Origin: Sulfopaludibacter sp963815475
Lineage (GTDB): Bacteria; Acidobacteriota; Terriglobia; Bryobacterales; Bryobacteraceae
Assembly: GCA_963815475.1 (NCBI GenBank)
Contig: CAWFHD010000003.1
Location: forward strand, 7,130,001 to 7,194,000
Length of the DNA: 64,000 bases
Direction: 5' to 3'
Shown here: positions 1 to 8,426 of the stretch, piece by piece
Layout: every line of letters begins with the position of its first letter
Numbering within the stretch: the stretch's first letter is position 1
Program-made: the position numbers and the translations under genes
Notes under the pieces: generated by a model
Databases searched by the model: none
Told to the model about the DNA's origin: nothing
What the model saw: the letters and a program-made list of their open reading frames with translations, nothing else

Positions 1-1
1 T

Positions 2-1132
2 TCGATGGCGCTGGGCGCGGTGAACCCAGGGTTCGACGTGGAAAACGTGGTGACCATGGACATGTCGATCAACGGGCCGCAATTCGCGAAATCGGCTGCA
101 GTGGACCAGATGCTGCGCGATGGCACGACACGTCTGCGAGCCTTTCCCGGAGTCCTGATGGCCAGCGCCGCATGCTGCGTGCCGTTGGAAGGCGGCTACG
201 GACTGCCCTTCAAAGTGATGGGCCGTCCCCTCACCGACGGGCCTTTCCATGGAGGAGCAGGGTGGATTACGATTTCGCCCGGCTATTTCGAAGTCTTCAA
301 GATCCCCGTGGTGCGCGGCCGCAGTTACACGGAGCGCGACGACGCGGCGGCGCCTCCGGTAGTGGTGATCAATCAGGCGATGGCGCGGCGCTTCTGGCCC
401 AAGGCAGACCCCATGAGCGACCAGATTCTGATCGGCAAAGGAGTGATGCCGCAGTTGGCCACGGAGATGCCGCGCCAGATTATCGGGATCGTCGGAGATA
501 CGCGCGACAACGGGCTGGACAGCGATCCGCCACCCATTATGTACGTTGTGCAGGCGCAGGTCCCCGACCCCATTAACGCGCTCAACACGCGCCTCACACC
601 CATGAAATGGATTGTGCGCACTCGAAGCAATCCAATGCAGTTGAGCGCCGCACTGCAGCAGCAGGTCCGCGAGTCGACAGGACTGCCGGTCACCGACTTC
701 CGCACCATGGAAGATGTGGTTTCGCGTTCCACCTCGCGGCAGCGCTTCAACATGCTGCTCATGACGGTGTTCGGCAGCGCGGCACTGCTGCTGGCCGCCA
801 TCGGCATCTACGGTTTGATGGCGTACTCGGTGCAGCAGCGCACGCAGGAGATCGGCATTCGCCTGGCGCTGGGCGCCGCCACCGGCAGCGTGCAGCGCAT
901 GGTGGTGTGGCAGGGAATGGGACTGGCGCTGGCGGGAATGGCGGTCGGCCTCCTGGCTGCATGGCGTCTCACTAAGCTGATCCAGTCATTCCTCTTCGGC
1001 GTCAAAGATAAGGACCCCGTGGTGTTCGTAGGAGTCGCGGTATTGCTGGCGCTGGTATCGCTGGTGGCCGTCTGGATTCCCGCCCGCCGCGCTACCCGGA
1101 TCGATCCGGTCATCGCGCTGCGGTGTGAATAG
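2..1132 (+). CDS. ADOP/MacB-type ABC transporter permease, C-terminal part (5' truncated)
   Basis: This is the C-terminal half of an inner-membrane permease of the MacB/FtsX type. The reading frame is open at the window edge, so the gene starts upstream. About the first 230 residues look like the extracytoplasmic MacB core domain. After that come a hydrophobic segment (about residues 250-275), the conserved FtsX signature around Q-E-I-G-I-R-L-A-L-G-A, and two more membrane helices ending in P-A-R-R-A-T-R-I-D-P. That ending is typical of the duplicated permeases (ADOP family) that are numerous in Solibacter-like Acidobacteria. Substrate is unknown; these systems are usually assigned to macrolide or peptide efflux by homology only. 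Confidence 0.85.
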   Translation, partial: SMALGAVNPGFDVENVVTMDMSINGPQFAKSAAVDQMLRDGTTRLRAFPGVLMASAACCVPLEGGYGLPFKVMGRPLTDGPFHGGAGWITISPGYFEVFKIPVVRGRSYTERDDAAAPPVVVINQAMARRFWPKADPMSDQILIGKGVMPQLATEMPRQIIGIVGDTRDNGLDSDPPPIMYVVQAQVPDPINALNTRLTPMKWIVRTRSNPMQLSAALQQQVRESTGLPVTDFRTMEDVVSRSTSRQRFNMLLMTVFGSAALLLAAIGIYGLMAYSVQQRTQEIGIRLALGAATGSVQRMVVWQGMGLALAGMAVGLLAAWRLTKLIQSFLFGVKDKDPVVFVGVAVLLALVSLVAVWIPARRATRIDPVIALRCE

Positions 1133-1138
1133 CGCAGC

Positions 1139-1585
1139 CTACAACCACGTCACAAAACTGTACCCGTGGCGCGTGAAGCCTAACGATTCATAGAAGCGGT
1201 GTGCATCCTCGCGCTTCACATTGCTGGAAAGCGCCATCTTGTAGCAGCCTGCCTTACGGCATTCCTCAAGCGCGTGGGCCATCATCGCCTTGCCGATTCC
1301 TTGCCCCTGCCGATTCGGCGCCACCGCGACATCTTCCACCACTCCGGCCGGTGTGCCGCGCTTGCCGAGTTTACCGATGATGAGCAGCGAATAGGTGCCG
1401 GCCAGTTCGCCGTCTACCACCGCCACCAGCAGACGGAAATTCGGTGAGGCGCGCAAGCGGGCAAGATGTTCGCGCGCCTCGTCCAGAGTGAAGGAACTGC
1501 CGCCGTCGATACCGGAGTCCGCCAGAATCTCTAGAACGCCGGGGAGATCGGAATCCACCGCATCGCGAATTTCAATGTCGGCCAT
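1139..1585 (-). CDS. GNAT family N-acetyltransferase
   Basis: A 148-residue single-domain GNAT protein, expected to be cytosolic. The acetyl-CoA binding motif is visible as R-Q-G-Q-G-I-G-K near residue 92, preceded by the V-E-D-V-A-V strand. The C-terminal part (FYESLGF, then a tyrosine-rich strand) matches the usual end of the fold. It lies 6 nt downstream of the M20 peptidase gene on the same strand and is probably cotranscribed. The acetyl acceptor cannot be told from sequence. Confidence 0.85.
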   Translation of the reverse strand: MADIEIRDAVDSDLPGVLEILADSGIDGGSSFTLDEAREHLARLRASPNFRLLVAVVDGELAGTYSLLIIGKLGKRGTPAGVVEDVAVAPNRQGQGIGKAMMAHALEECRKAGCYKMALSSNVKREDAHRFYESLGFTRHGYSFVTWL

Positions 1586-1591
1586 TGTCGC

Positions 1592-2974
1592 CTACTGCTT
1601 CGACAGAGTCTTCACGAATTCATACAGGAACGTCTGCCCTTCGTAGAACGAACGGACGGGCATGCGCTCATCGCGTCCATGCGCGCGGACATCGTCGCGG
1701 TCCTGAAAGAAGCCCTGCACTCCATAGGTAGGGATGCCGGCCACCCGCAGGTATCGCCCGTCGGACCCGCCCACGGCCATGGTCGGCAGCGTGATCACGC
1801 CCGGCCACATGGTGTCGGTAACGCGCTCGAATGCCTTCATCACATCGGGCCGCATGGGCGACACCGGGCTGGCGCCTTCGTTGGTCTTGATGGTGATCAT
1901 CACCTGATCGTCAGCCGCTACTTTCTTGAGAGTCTGCAGAACGTAGTCCACCGAGTCCTCTTGCAGGATGCGGCAGTTTACGTTGGCCGCGGCCAGTTGC
2001 GGCAACGCGTTGGTGGCGTGCCCGCCTTCCAGTTGAGTGGCCACACAGGTGGTTCGCATCATGGCGTTCAGCGGCGGTGATGCGGCCGCAACTTTACGCA
2101 TAGCATCTTCCGAACCGGTGGCCACCTTCGCCAGGTCGGCGGCGAACTCGCCCTTTTCGATCTTCGCCAACTGCCCGAAGTAGGCCCGCGTCACTTCATT
2201 CAGCCGGAAAGGAAAGGAGAACGAGGAAAGCCGGTAGAGCGCGCCGGCCAGATGGTAGATGGCGTTGTCCGCCACCGGCCGCGCGCTGTGGCCGCCTTTG
2301 TTGCGCACTTCCAGCCGGAAATCCGAATAGATCTTCTCGGTCAGCGATACGTCATTGGCCACACGCTTACCGTCCACCATCTCACCGCGCGCCCCTTCGT
2401 TCAGGGCGTACTCGGCGTCAATCAATTCCCGCTTATTCTTCAGCAGCCAGTCGACGCCGTTGTACGGACCGCCGCCTTCTTCATCGGCGGTGAGTGCCAC
2501 AATCAGGTCCCGGTCCGGGCGAAAACCCTCGCGCTTGTAGCGAATCAGATTGGCTACCCAGACGGCGGCCTGCGCCTTATCGTCGGCTGTGCCGCGGCCA
2601 TAGAAGTAGCCGTCCTTCTCGATAAACTCAAACGGGTCGGTGGTCCAATCCTCGCGTTTGGCTTCCACTACGTCGATGTGGGCCAGCAGCAGCAGTGGCT
2701 TGTGCGCACCGGCGCCGTGATATCGCACCACCATATTCGCCTTGCGCGGAATGGCGCCGCCCACGAAGATGTCCGATGCCGGAAAGCCCGCGGCCTTCAA
2801 CCGGGCGGCCACCGATTCGGCAATCGGAGTGGTGGCGCCAGTAATGAAGCCGGACTTGCTCTCGATCATCTCTTTATAGATTTCGCGCGCCAAACGCTGA
2901 TCGGCCTCGGGAGGCATCAGATCGGCGCCCAGACAGACGAAGCAGGCAGAGAGCAGGACGAGAAATCGCGGCAT
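1592..2974 (-). CDS. M20 family metallopeptidase, secreted
   Basis: A 460-residue zinc peptidase of the M20/M25/M40 group (carboxypeptidase or dipeptidase-like). An N-terminal signal-like segment (residues 1-17) ends just before mature sequence, suggesting export. Metal-site motifs are visible: L-L-A-H-I-D-V-V, G-R-G-T-A-D-D-K and T-A-D-E-E-G-G-G, with a later G-G-S-D-G-R-Y block. The dimerisation (lid) domain sits between about residues 225 and 345. It lies between an amidase and a GNAT gene on the same strand, which suggests a peptide or amide scavenging cluster. Exact substrate is not predictable. Confidence 0.9.
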   Translation of the reverse strand: MPRFLVLLSACFVCLGADLMPPEADQRLAREIYKEMIESKSGFITGATTPIAESVAARLKAAGFPASDIFVGGAIPRKANMVVRYHGAGAHKPLLLLAHIDVVEAKREDWTTDPFEFIEKDGYFYGRGTADDKAQAAVWVANLIRYKREGFRPDRDLIVALTADEEGGGPYNGVDWLLKNKRELIDAEYALNEGARGEMVDGKRVANDVSLTEKIYSDFRLEVRNKGGHSARPVADNAIYHLAGALYRLSSFSFPFRLNEVTRAYFGQLAKIEKGEFAADLAKVATGSEDAMRKVAAASPPLNAMMRTTCVATQLEGGHATNALPQLAAANVNCRILQEDSVDYVLQTLKKVAADDQVMITIKTNEGASPVSPMRPDVMKAFERVTDTMWPGVITLPTMAVGGSDGRYLRVAGIPTYGVQGFFQDRDDVRAHGRDERMPVRSFYEGQTFLYEFVKTLSKQ

Positions 2975-3017
2975 CTCGACATTGTCCCACGGGCAAAGGA
3001 GAACCAGCCCAACGAGG

Positions 3018-3050
3018 AGAGCACCGACTCCTTAACAGTCGCGGCTTCGG
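3018..3050 (+). repeat. Solo REP-like repeat, related to the RAYT-associated inverted repeat
   Basis: This intergenic 33-nt stretch aligns with one arm of the 32-bp inverted repeat at 18539-18633. They share the core GCACCGACTCC and the later GTCGCGGCT, with about four substitutions and one inserted T. No inverted partner follows; a small 6-bp hairpin (3043-3048 with 3054-3059) does. It sits in the 104-nt gap between the amidase and the M20 peptidase gene. Confidence 0.6.
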
Positions 3051-3078
3051 AAAGAAGCCGCATGCAGGGCTGCTACAG

Positions 3079-4527
3079 CTACGGCGTCGCTGCGATGGGC
3101 GGGCGACGCTTGTGCCACTCCGTCAGCGTCTGGAATTTACGCGCCGCCGCGATTGCCGCCTGATCGTTCCCTGCGCGCGCGATGAACTGGATTCCGAATG
3201 GCAGATTCTCCTTACTGAAGCCGCAAGGGACGCTGAGTGCCGGTAAGCCGCACAGGCTCGAAATCCCGTCCGGGGCTCGATTCGCGTTATCCACGCGTGG
3301 AGCGGAGGGCTGCGCAGGCGCCGGGTTCGTCCCAGCCGGACGAGGCGCGGGAACTAGCCGCTGCGCTGCCGACGAACTGCCCGCTGTGGCGATCACGTCG
3401 AACTGGTCGAACAGCTTGTCGATACGTTGCTGCAGAATGGCGCGCACACGCTGCACCTGCAGGTAGTCCTGCGCGGAAAGCTCCTGGCTAGGATAGCCGT
3501 TCACCTGTCCCAGCGGATCCACCAGCTTGGCGCAATCGCCCGAACTGATCAGATTCTGGAACGCCGCCACCGCCTCCATCAAGATGGTCAACTCGGCGGC
3601 GTCTTCGAACGGCCCATCGGGAAGATCGGCGTCGGACACCTTGGAACCGCCTTTTTCCATTGCATGCAGCGCGGCGGCGATGGCGGTCTCCAGTCCGTCG
3701 TCCATGCGGTTCCAGGCGTTGGTCAGGCGGCCGATGCGCAGCTGCTTATCGGCGGTCATGTATTGGAATTCGGCCTGACCGGGCGGCAGGGAATCGTGAT
3801 CCAGGGGATCGTGACCCGCGATCACCGAAAGGATCAGGCCGCAATCGTCGGCCGTCCGGGCCATCGGACCCAGCTTGTCCATGGACCATGCGATGGCCAT
3901 CGCGCCGTGCCGGCTCACACGTCCGAAGCTGGGACGCATGCCCGAGATGCCGCACCAGGTGGTGGGGCAGATGATGGAGCCTCGCGTATCGGAGCCGATT
4001 GCCCAGGGCGCGAGCCCCGCCGCCACCACGGCGCCCGAGCCGCTCGACGATCCGCACGTCCAGCACTCGGGATTCCACGGATTGCGCGCTGGTCCCGTCA
4101 GCGACGCCATGCCGTTCGAATAGCCGAGGCCCCCCGCCAGTTCGATCATGGCTGCTTTTCCGATGCAGACGGCGCCGGCGCGATTGAGGCGCTCCACAAT
4201 AGTGGCGTTGTAGTCGAACCGCTGCTCCTTGAAGGGTGGCGCGCCCCACGTGGTGGGATAGCCCTTCACCGCCACCAGGTCCTTGAGCGCATAGGGAACG
4301 CCGTGCAGTGGTCCGCGATGGTGTCCGGCGGCGATCTCCTTTTCCGCGGCGTGCGCCTGTTCCAGCGCCAACTCGGGCGTGAGGGTGACGAAGGCGTTGA
4401 ATCGCGGTCCCAGGCGACGGGCGCGGTCCAGGTAGCTTTCGGCGAGTTCCACGGGCGAAAGGGTGCGTCGGCGCAGGCGGTTTCCGAGTTCGCGAATCGG
4501 CAGGTACAGGACCTCTTCGGCGTACAT
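3079..4527 (-). CDS. Amidase signature family protein
   Basis: A 482-residue amidohydrolase with the Ser-cisSer-Lys triad of amidase-signature enzymes. The catalytic Lys lies in Y-A-L-K-D-L (about residue 81), the Gly/Ser-rich loop reads C-G-S-S-S-G-S-G (about residue 157), and the nucleophile Ser is in D-T-R-G-S-I. No signal peptide is evident at the chosen ATG. The gene starts 2 nt after the small upstream gene at 4530-4826, so the two are translationally linked. A Pro/Ala-rich insertion occurs near residues 385-400. Substrate is not determinable. Confidence 0.9.
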   Translation of the reverse strand: MYAEEVLYLPIRELGNRLRRRTLSPVELAESYLDRARRLGPRFNAFVTLTPELALEQAHAAEKEIAAGHHRGPLHGVPYALKDLVAVKGYPTTWGAPPFKEQRFDYNATIVERLNRAGAVCIGKAAMIELAGGLGYSNGMASLTGPARNPWNPECWTCGSSSGSGAVVAAGLAPWAIGSDTRGSIICPTTWCGISGMRPSFGRVSRHGAMAIAWSMDKLGPMARTADDCGLILSVIAGHDPLDHDSLPPGQAEFQYMTADKQLRIGRLTNAWNRMDDGLETAIAAALHAMEKGGSKVSDADLPDGPFEDAAELTILMEAVAAFQNLISSGDCAKLVDPLGQVNGYPSQELSAQDYLQVQRVRAILQQRIDKLFDQFDVIATAGSSSAAQRLVPAPRPAGTNPAPAQPSAPRVDNANRAPDGISSLCGLPALSVPCGFSKENLPFGIQFIARAGNDQAAIAAARKFQTLTEWHKRRPPIAATP

Positions 4528-4529
4528 GC

Positions 4530-4826
4530 TTATTCCTCTCCCGCAATCAGCCGTAAAGTGGTGGCAGGAGCATCGCCGTTGTCCAGGGGAAACGCGCGGA
4601 TGCGCGCCAGCATGCGCTGATGCCGGCCCAGCACGCCGCGGATACGAGTCTTCTGATCGTCGGTGAGCCGGTCGCCATATTTGCGCACGACGCTCGCGAA
4701 CTTAGAGTCCACTTCCGATTGATCGGCGGGTGCCAGTGGCGGCTGGCCTCTACCCTGCGCGATAAGAGGAGCGGGGGCGAGAGCCGCCAGAGCGGCACGG
4801 CGCGTAACGCCAGATTTCCTGGGCAT
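4530..4826 (-). CDS. Small putative Tat-exported protein upstream of amidase
   Basis: A 98-residue protein with an N-terminal twin-arginine-like start (T-R-R-A-A-L-A-A-L-A-P) and a cleavable-looking hydrophobic stretch, followed by a charged helical region. I do not recognise a family. Similar short proteins preceding amidase genes occur in Acidobacteria, so it may be a partner or chaperone-like subunit of the adjacent amidase; this is inference from the 2-nt gene spacing. Confidence 0.6.
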   Translation of the reverse strand: MPRKSGVTRRAALAALAPAPLIAQGRGQPPLAPADQSEVDSKFASVVRKYGDRLTDDQKTRIRGVLGRHQRMLARIRAFPLDNGDAPATTLRLIAGEE

Positions 4827-4883
4827 GGGGACGATTATAGAACGCTCGCTCCACCAGCCATCCCACGCGCTACATTAGTCTTC

Positions 4884-7400
4884 ATGCAACGGCGCGACTT
4901 TTTGATCACCGGCCTGGCGGCAGGATCGCTCGCCAGAGCGCAAAAACGCGTTCCCCTCGACCCCCTGGTCACCGACCCTGCCGTCCAATGGGCGGCCAGC
5001 GAACTGCAGAGGGCGCTCGAAGAATCGAACCTCACCAACATCCGCGTCGGCGTGAAACAGATCCCCGGCCCGCCCGAATCGTTCAGCCTTTCGCGCGCCG
5101 GGTCCGTGATTACCGCCGGCGGCGCTGACACGCGCGGTGCGGTCTACGCGCTTCTCGAACTGGCCGACCGCGTCCGCCATTCCCCCAACCCCGCCTCCTC
5201 GCTGACCAAACAACCGGTCTCCGAGACGCCCCTCAATCCTGTCCGCAGCATCTCCCGCATGTTCGTCAGCGACGTGGAGGACAAGCCGTGGTTTAACGAC
5301 CGCACCATGTGGCCCGCCTATCTCACCATGCTGGCCACGCAGCGCTTCAATCGCTTCAGCCTCGCCCTCAGCATCGGCTACGATTTCCTGCGTGAAGTTA
5401 CGGACGCCTATTTCCTGTTCCCCTATCCGTTCCTCCTCACCGTCCCCGGCTTTAACGTTCGAGCTACGAACGTGCCCGATGCCGAGCGCGACCACAACCT
5501 GGACACGCTCAAGTTCATCAGCGAGCAGACCGTGGCCCGGGGCCTCGATTTCCAACTCGGCCTGTGGATGCACGGCTACCAGTGGATCAACAGCCCCAAG
5601 GCCAACCACGTGATCGAAGGCCTCACGCCGGAAACGCACGGCCCGTATTGTCGCGCCGCGCTCACGGCGCTCTTGAAAGCCTGCCCCGCCATCTCCGGCG
5701 TCACCTTCCGCGTCCACGGTGAAAGCGGCGTGGCGGAAGGCAGCTACGATTTCTGGAAGATGGTGTTCGAAGGCGTGCGCGATTGTGGCCGCAAGGTCGC
5801 TATCGACATGCACTCCAAAGGCATCGACCAAGGCATGATCGATGTCGGGCTCGCCACGGGCCTGCCCGTCACGGTCTCGCCCAAATTTTGGGCCGAGCAC
5901 AACGGCATGCCGTATCATCAGGCCGACATCCGCGATCAGGAAGTGCCGCACGGCAAGACCGCCACAGGCTTGATGGCGCTGAGCACCGGTTCGCGCAGCT
6001 TCACGCGCTACGGCGTGGCCGACCTGCTGCGCGAAGATCGCCGCTACGATGTGGTGCATCGCATCTGGCCGGGCACTCAGCGCATGCTGCTATGGGGCGA
6101 CCCGGAGTGGACCGCGTCCTACTCGCGCGCATTCACGTTCTGCGGCAGTAAGGGCGTGGAGGTCTTCGAACCGCTGTCGTTTAAGGGCCGGCGCGGTTCG
6201 GGCATTGCCGGAGGCCGCTGTGGGTACGCCGATGCGAGTTTGAAGCCGCGCTGGGATTGGGAGAAGTTTCTCTACACGTATCGCGTGTGGGGTCGCCTGC
6301 TCTACAGCCCGCAGGCCGATCCGGACGGTTGGCAGCGCGCCCTGCCCGGAGCTGCCGCGGATGCGCTGGCCCAATCCAGCCGTATCTTGCCCATCATCAC
6401 AACCACCCACATGCCCTCGGCGGCCAACAACAACTACTGGCCCGAGATGTATACCAATCAGCCGATCGTGGACGCGCGCAAGAACAAGTACAGCGACACA
6501 CCCGCGCCCAAAGTGTTCGGCAACGTCAGCCCGCTCGACCCGCAACTCTTCTCGCGCATCAACGATTTCGCCGACGAACTGCTGAAGGGCGAACTCAGCG
6601 GCAAGTATTCGCCCATAGAAGTTGCGAAGTGGCTGGAGGACCGCGCCCAATCCGCCCGGACGCTGCTCGCGACTGCCGCTAAGGCCGCCGGATCCACGCC
6701 GCCGGTCGACTTCCAGCGGCTCGCCCACGACGTGACCATCGAGGCCGGAACCGGCGACTTCTTCGCCGCCAAATTCCGTGCTGGCGTGCTCTACCGCATC
6801 CACGAGCGCACCGGCGACCGCAGGGCGCTCGAAGAAGCGCTGCGCTCCTATCGCGCCGCGCGCGCCGCCTGGTTGCAGGTTGCCGATCGGGCCGAAGGCA
6901 TTTACGTGCGCGACCTGACCGTGGGCGAGCTGCCCTGGCTGCGAGGCAACTGGTCCGACCGCCTGCCGGCCATCGATGACGACATCGCCGACATGCAGAA
7001 ACGGCTCGAAGCCGCCAAGCCCAGCGAGGATCCACATGTCAACCAGGCCATCCTGCGCGCCCTCGGCTCGTCCGGCCGTACGGCGGTTCGCGTCACACAC
7101 GAAGCGCTCACACGGTTCGCGGCCGGCAAGCCCCTCGAAGTCGCGTTTACCACCATGACGCCGCTGGCCACCGCCCGGCTCTACTACCGTCATGTCAACC
7201 AGGCCGAGCGCTGGCAGGCCGGCGACATGGTCGGCGTCGGACCGCGCTATTCGGCGTTCGTCCCTGCCGACTATACCGATTCGCAATTCCCCCTGCAGTA
7301 TTATTTCGAGCTGAAGACGGCGCCGGATCAGGCGTGCCTCTACCCCGGGTTCGCTTCGAACCTGGCCAATCAACCCTATTTCGTAGCGCGGAGAGCGTAA
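4884..7400 (+). CDS. Exported alpha-glucuronidase/hexosaminidase-fold protein
   Basis: An 838-residue protein starting with a Tat-type signal (Q-R-R-D-F-L-I-T-G) and Ala-rich h-region, so it probably folds in the cytoplasm and acts outside. Residues 30-100 resemble the small alpha/beta domain that precedes the catalytic barrel in GH67 and GH20 enzymes (A-A-S-E-L-Q-R-A-L ... V-Y-A-L-L-E-L-A). The large middle region is compatible with a TIM barrel, including a W-M-H-G-Y-Q-W segment. I cannot assign catalytic carboxylates with confidence, so substrate is open. An in-frame ATG exists further upstream, but the start at 4884 alone begins directly with the signal. Its stop codon overlaps the start of the aldo/keto reductase. 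Confidence 0.75.
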   Translation: MQRRDFLITGLAAGSLARAQKRVPLDPLVTDPAVQWAASELQRALEESNLTNIRVGVKQIPGPPESFSLSRAGSVITAGGADTRGAVYALLELADRVRHSPNPASSLTKQPVSETPLNPVRSISRMFVSDVEDKPWFNDRTMWPAYLTMLATQRFNRFSLALSIGYDFLREVTDAYFLFPYPFLLTVPGFNVRATNVPDAERDHNLDTLKFISEQTVARGLDFQLGLWMHGYQWINSPKANHVIEGLTPETHGPYCRAALTALLKACPAISGVTFRVHGESGVAEGSYDFWKMVFEGVRDCGRKVAIDMHSKGIDQGMIDVGLATGLPVTVSPKFWAEHNGMPYHQADIRDQEVPHGKTATGLMALSTGSRSFTRYGVADLLREDRRYDVVHRIWPGTQRMLLWGDPEWTASYSRAFTFCGSKGVEVFEPLSFKGRRGSGIAGGRCGYADASLKPRWDWEKFLYTYRVWGRLLYSPQADPDGWQRALPGAAADALAQSSRILPIITTTHMPSAANNNYWPEMYTNQPIVDARKNKYSDTPAPKVFGNVSPLDPQLFSRINDFADELLKGELSGKYSPIEVAKWLEDRAQSARTLLATAAKAAGSTPPVDFQRLAHDVTIEAGTGDFFAAKFRAGVLYRIHERTGDRRALEEALRSYRAARAAWLQVADRAEGIYVRDLTVGELPWLRGNWSDRLPAIDDDIADMQKRLEAAKPSEDPHVNQAILRALGSSGRTAVRVTHEALTRFAAGKPLEVAFTTMTPLATARLYYRHVNQAERWQAGDMVGVGPRYSAFVPADYTDSQFPLQYYFELKTAPDQACLYPGFASNLANQPYFVARRA

Positions 7401-8380
7401 TGCATTTTCGTCCCCTTGGCAGGACCGGCTGGAAAGTTTCTGACATCAGTTTTGGCGCGTGGGCCATCGGCGGCTCGTGGGGCAACGTGAGTGACGACGA
7501 ATCCATGGCCGCCCTTGAGAAAGCGGTGGAGTGCGGCGTCAACTTCATCGATACCGCCGATGTCTACGGCATGGGCCGCAGCGAGCGCCTCATCGCCCAG
7601 CTCAAGCGCTCGCACAAGGATATCGTGGTCGCCACCAAGGCCGGTCGCCGACTCTCGCCTCACACCGCCGCAGGCTACAACGAAACCAACCTCACCGCCT
7701 TCATCGACGACAGCCTGCGCAATCTCGCGACTGACTGCCTCGATCTGGTGCAGCTCCACTGCCCACCCACCGACGTCTACTACCACCCCGAAGTGTTCGG
7801 GGCGCTCGACCGCCTGATGGAAGCCGGCAAGATCCGCTACTATGGCGTCAGCGTGGAACGCGTAGAGGAGGCGCTCAAGGCGATCGAATACCCGAACGTC
7901 CAGACCGTGCAGATTATCTTCAACTGCTTCCGCCATCGGCCGGCCAATCTATTCTTCGAACGTGCCGCCGCAAACGGTGTCGGGATTCTGGCGCGTGTCC
8001 CCTTGGCCAGCGGCATGCTGACCGGAAAGATGCGCCGCGACTCGCAATTCGCACCTGACGACCATCGCAACTTCAATCGCAGCGGCGACGCGTTCGACGT
8101 CGGAGAGACGTTTTCCGGCGTGGACTTTGAAACCGCGCTGCAGGCGGTCGAGGAACTACGCGCTATCGTGCCTGCAGGCATGACGATGGCGCAGTTCGCC
8201 CTCCGGTGGATTCTCATGTTCGACGCGGTCACCTGCGCGATTCCCGGGGGCAAGCGGCCGGAACAAGTAGCCGAAAACTGTGCCGCCTCCGATTTGCCGC
8301 CGCTCACGGAAGCCGCGATGGCCAAGGTCCGCGAAATCTACAACTCGCGCATCAGGCCGCTGGTCCATCATCGCTGGTAA
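7400..8380 (+). CDS. Aldo/keto reductase
   Basis: A 326-residue NADPH-dependent oxidoreductase with the (alpha/beta)8 fold. Visible family motifs are the start R-P-L-G-R-T-G-W-K-V-S, the catalytic-region D-T-A-D-V-Y-G (Asp and Tyr of the tetrad), A-T-K-A-G (Lys) and the cofactor segment near I-P-G-G-K-R. The start codon shares one base with the stop of the upstream glycosidase-like gene (TAATG), so translation is coupled. The pairing suggests that the reductase handles a sugar-derived product of its neighbour. The substrate is unknown. Confidence 0.9.
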   Translation: MHFRPLGRTGWKVSDISFGAWAIGGSWGNVSDDESMAALEKAVECGVNFIDTADVYGMGRSERLIAQLKRSHKDIVVATKAGRRLSPHTAAGYNETNLTAFIDDSLRNLATDCLDLVQLHCPPTDVYYHPEVFGALDRLMEAGKIRYYGVSVERVEEALKAIEYPNVQTVQIIFNCFRHRPANLFFERAAANGVGILARVPLASGMLTGKMRRDSQFAPDDHRNFNRSGDAFDVGETFSGVDFETALQAVEELRAIVPAGMTMAQFALRWILMFDAVTCAIPGGKRPEQVAENCAASDLPPLTEAAMAKVREIYNSRIRPLVHHRW

Positions 8381-8426
8381 CCGGATTGTCATCCGCGGCG
8401 GCAAAGGGTTCGAATAAGCTGGACAG

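Noticed and set aside
2252..3163. Long open frame on the plus strand
   Set aside because: It is antisense to the M20 peptidase gene, has no ribosome site or family signal, and only reflects high GC.
8400..8426. GGGTTCGAAT, like a tRNA T-loop
   Set aside because: No acceptor stem, D-arm or anticodon arm can be built around it in the 46-nt gap.
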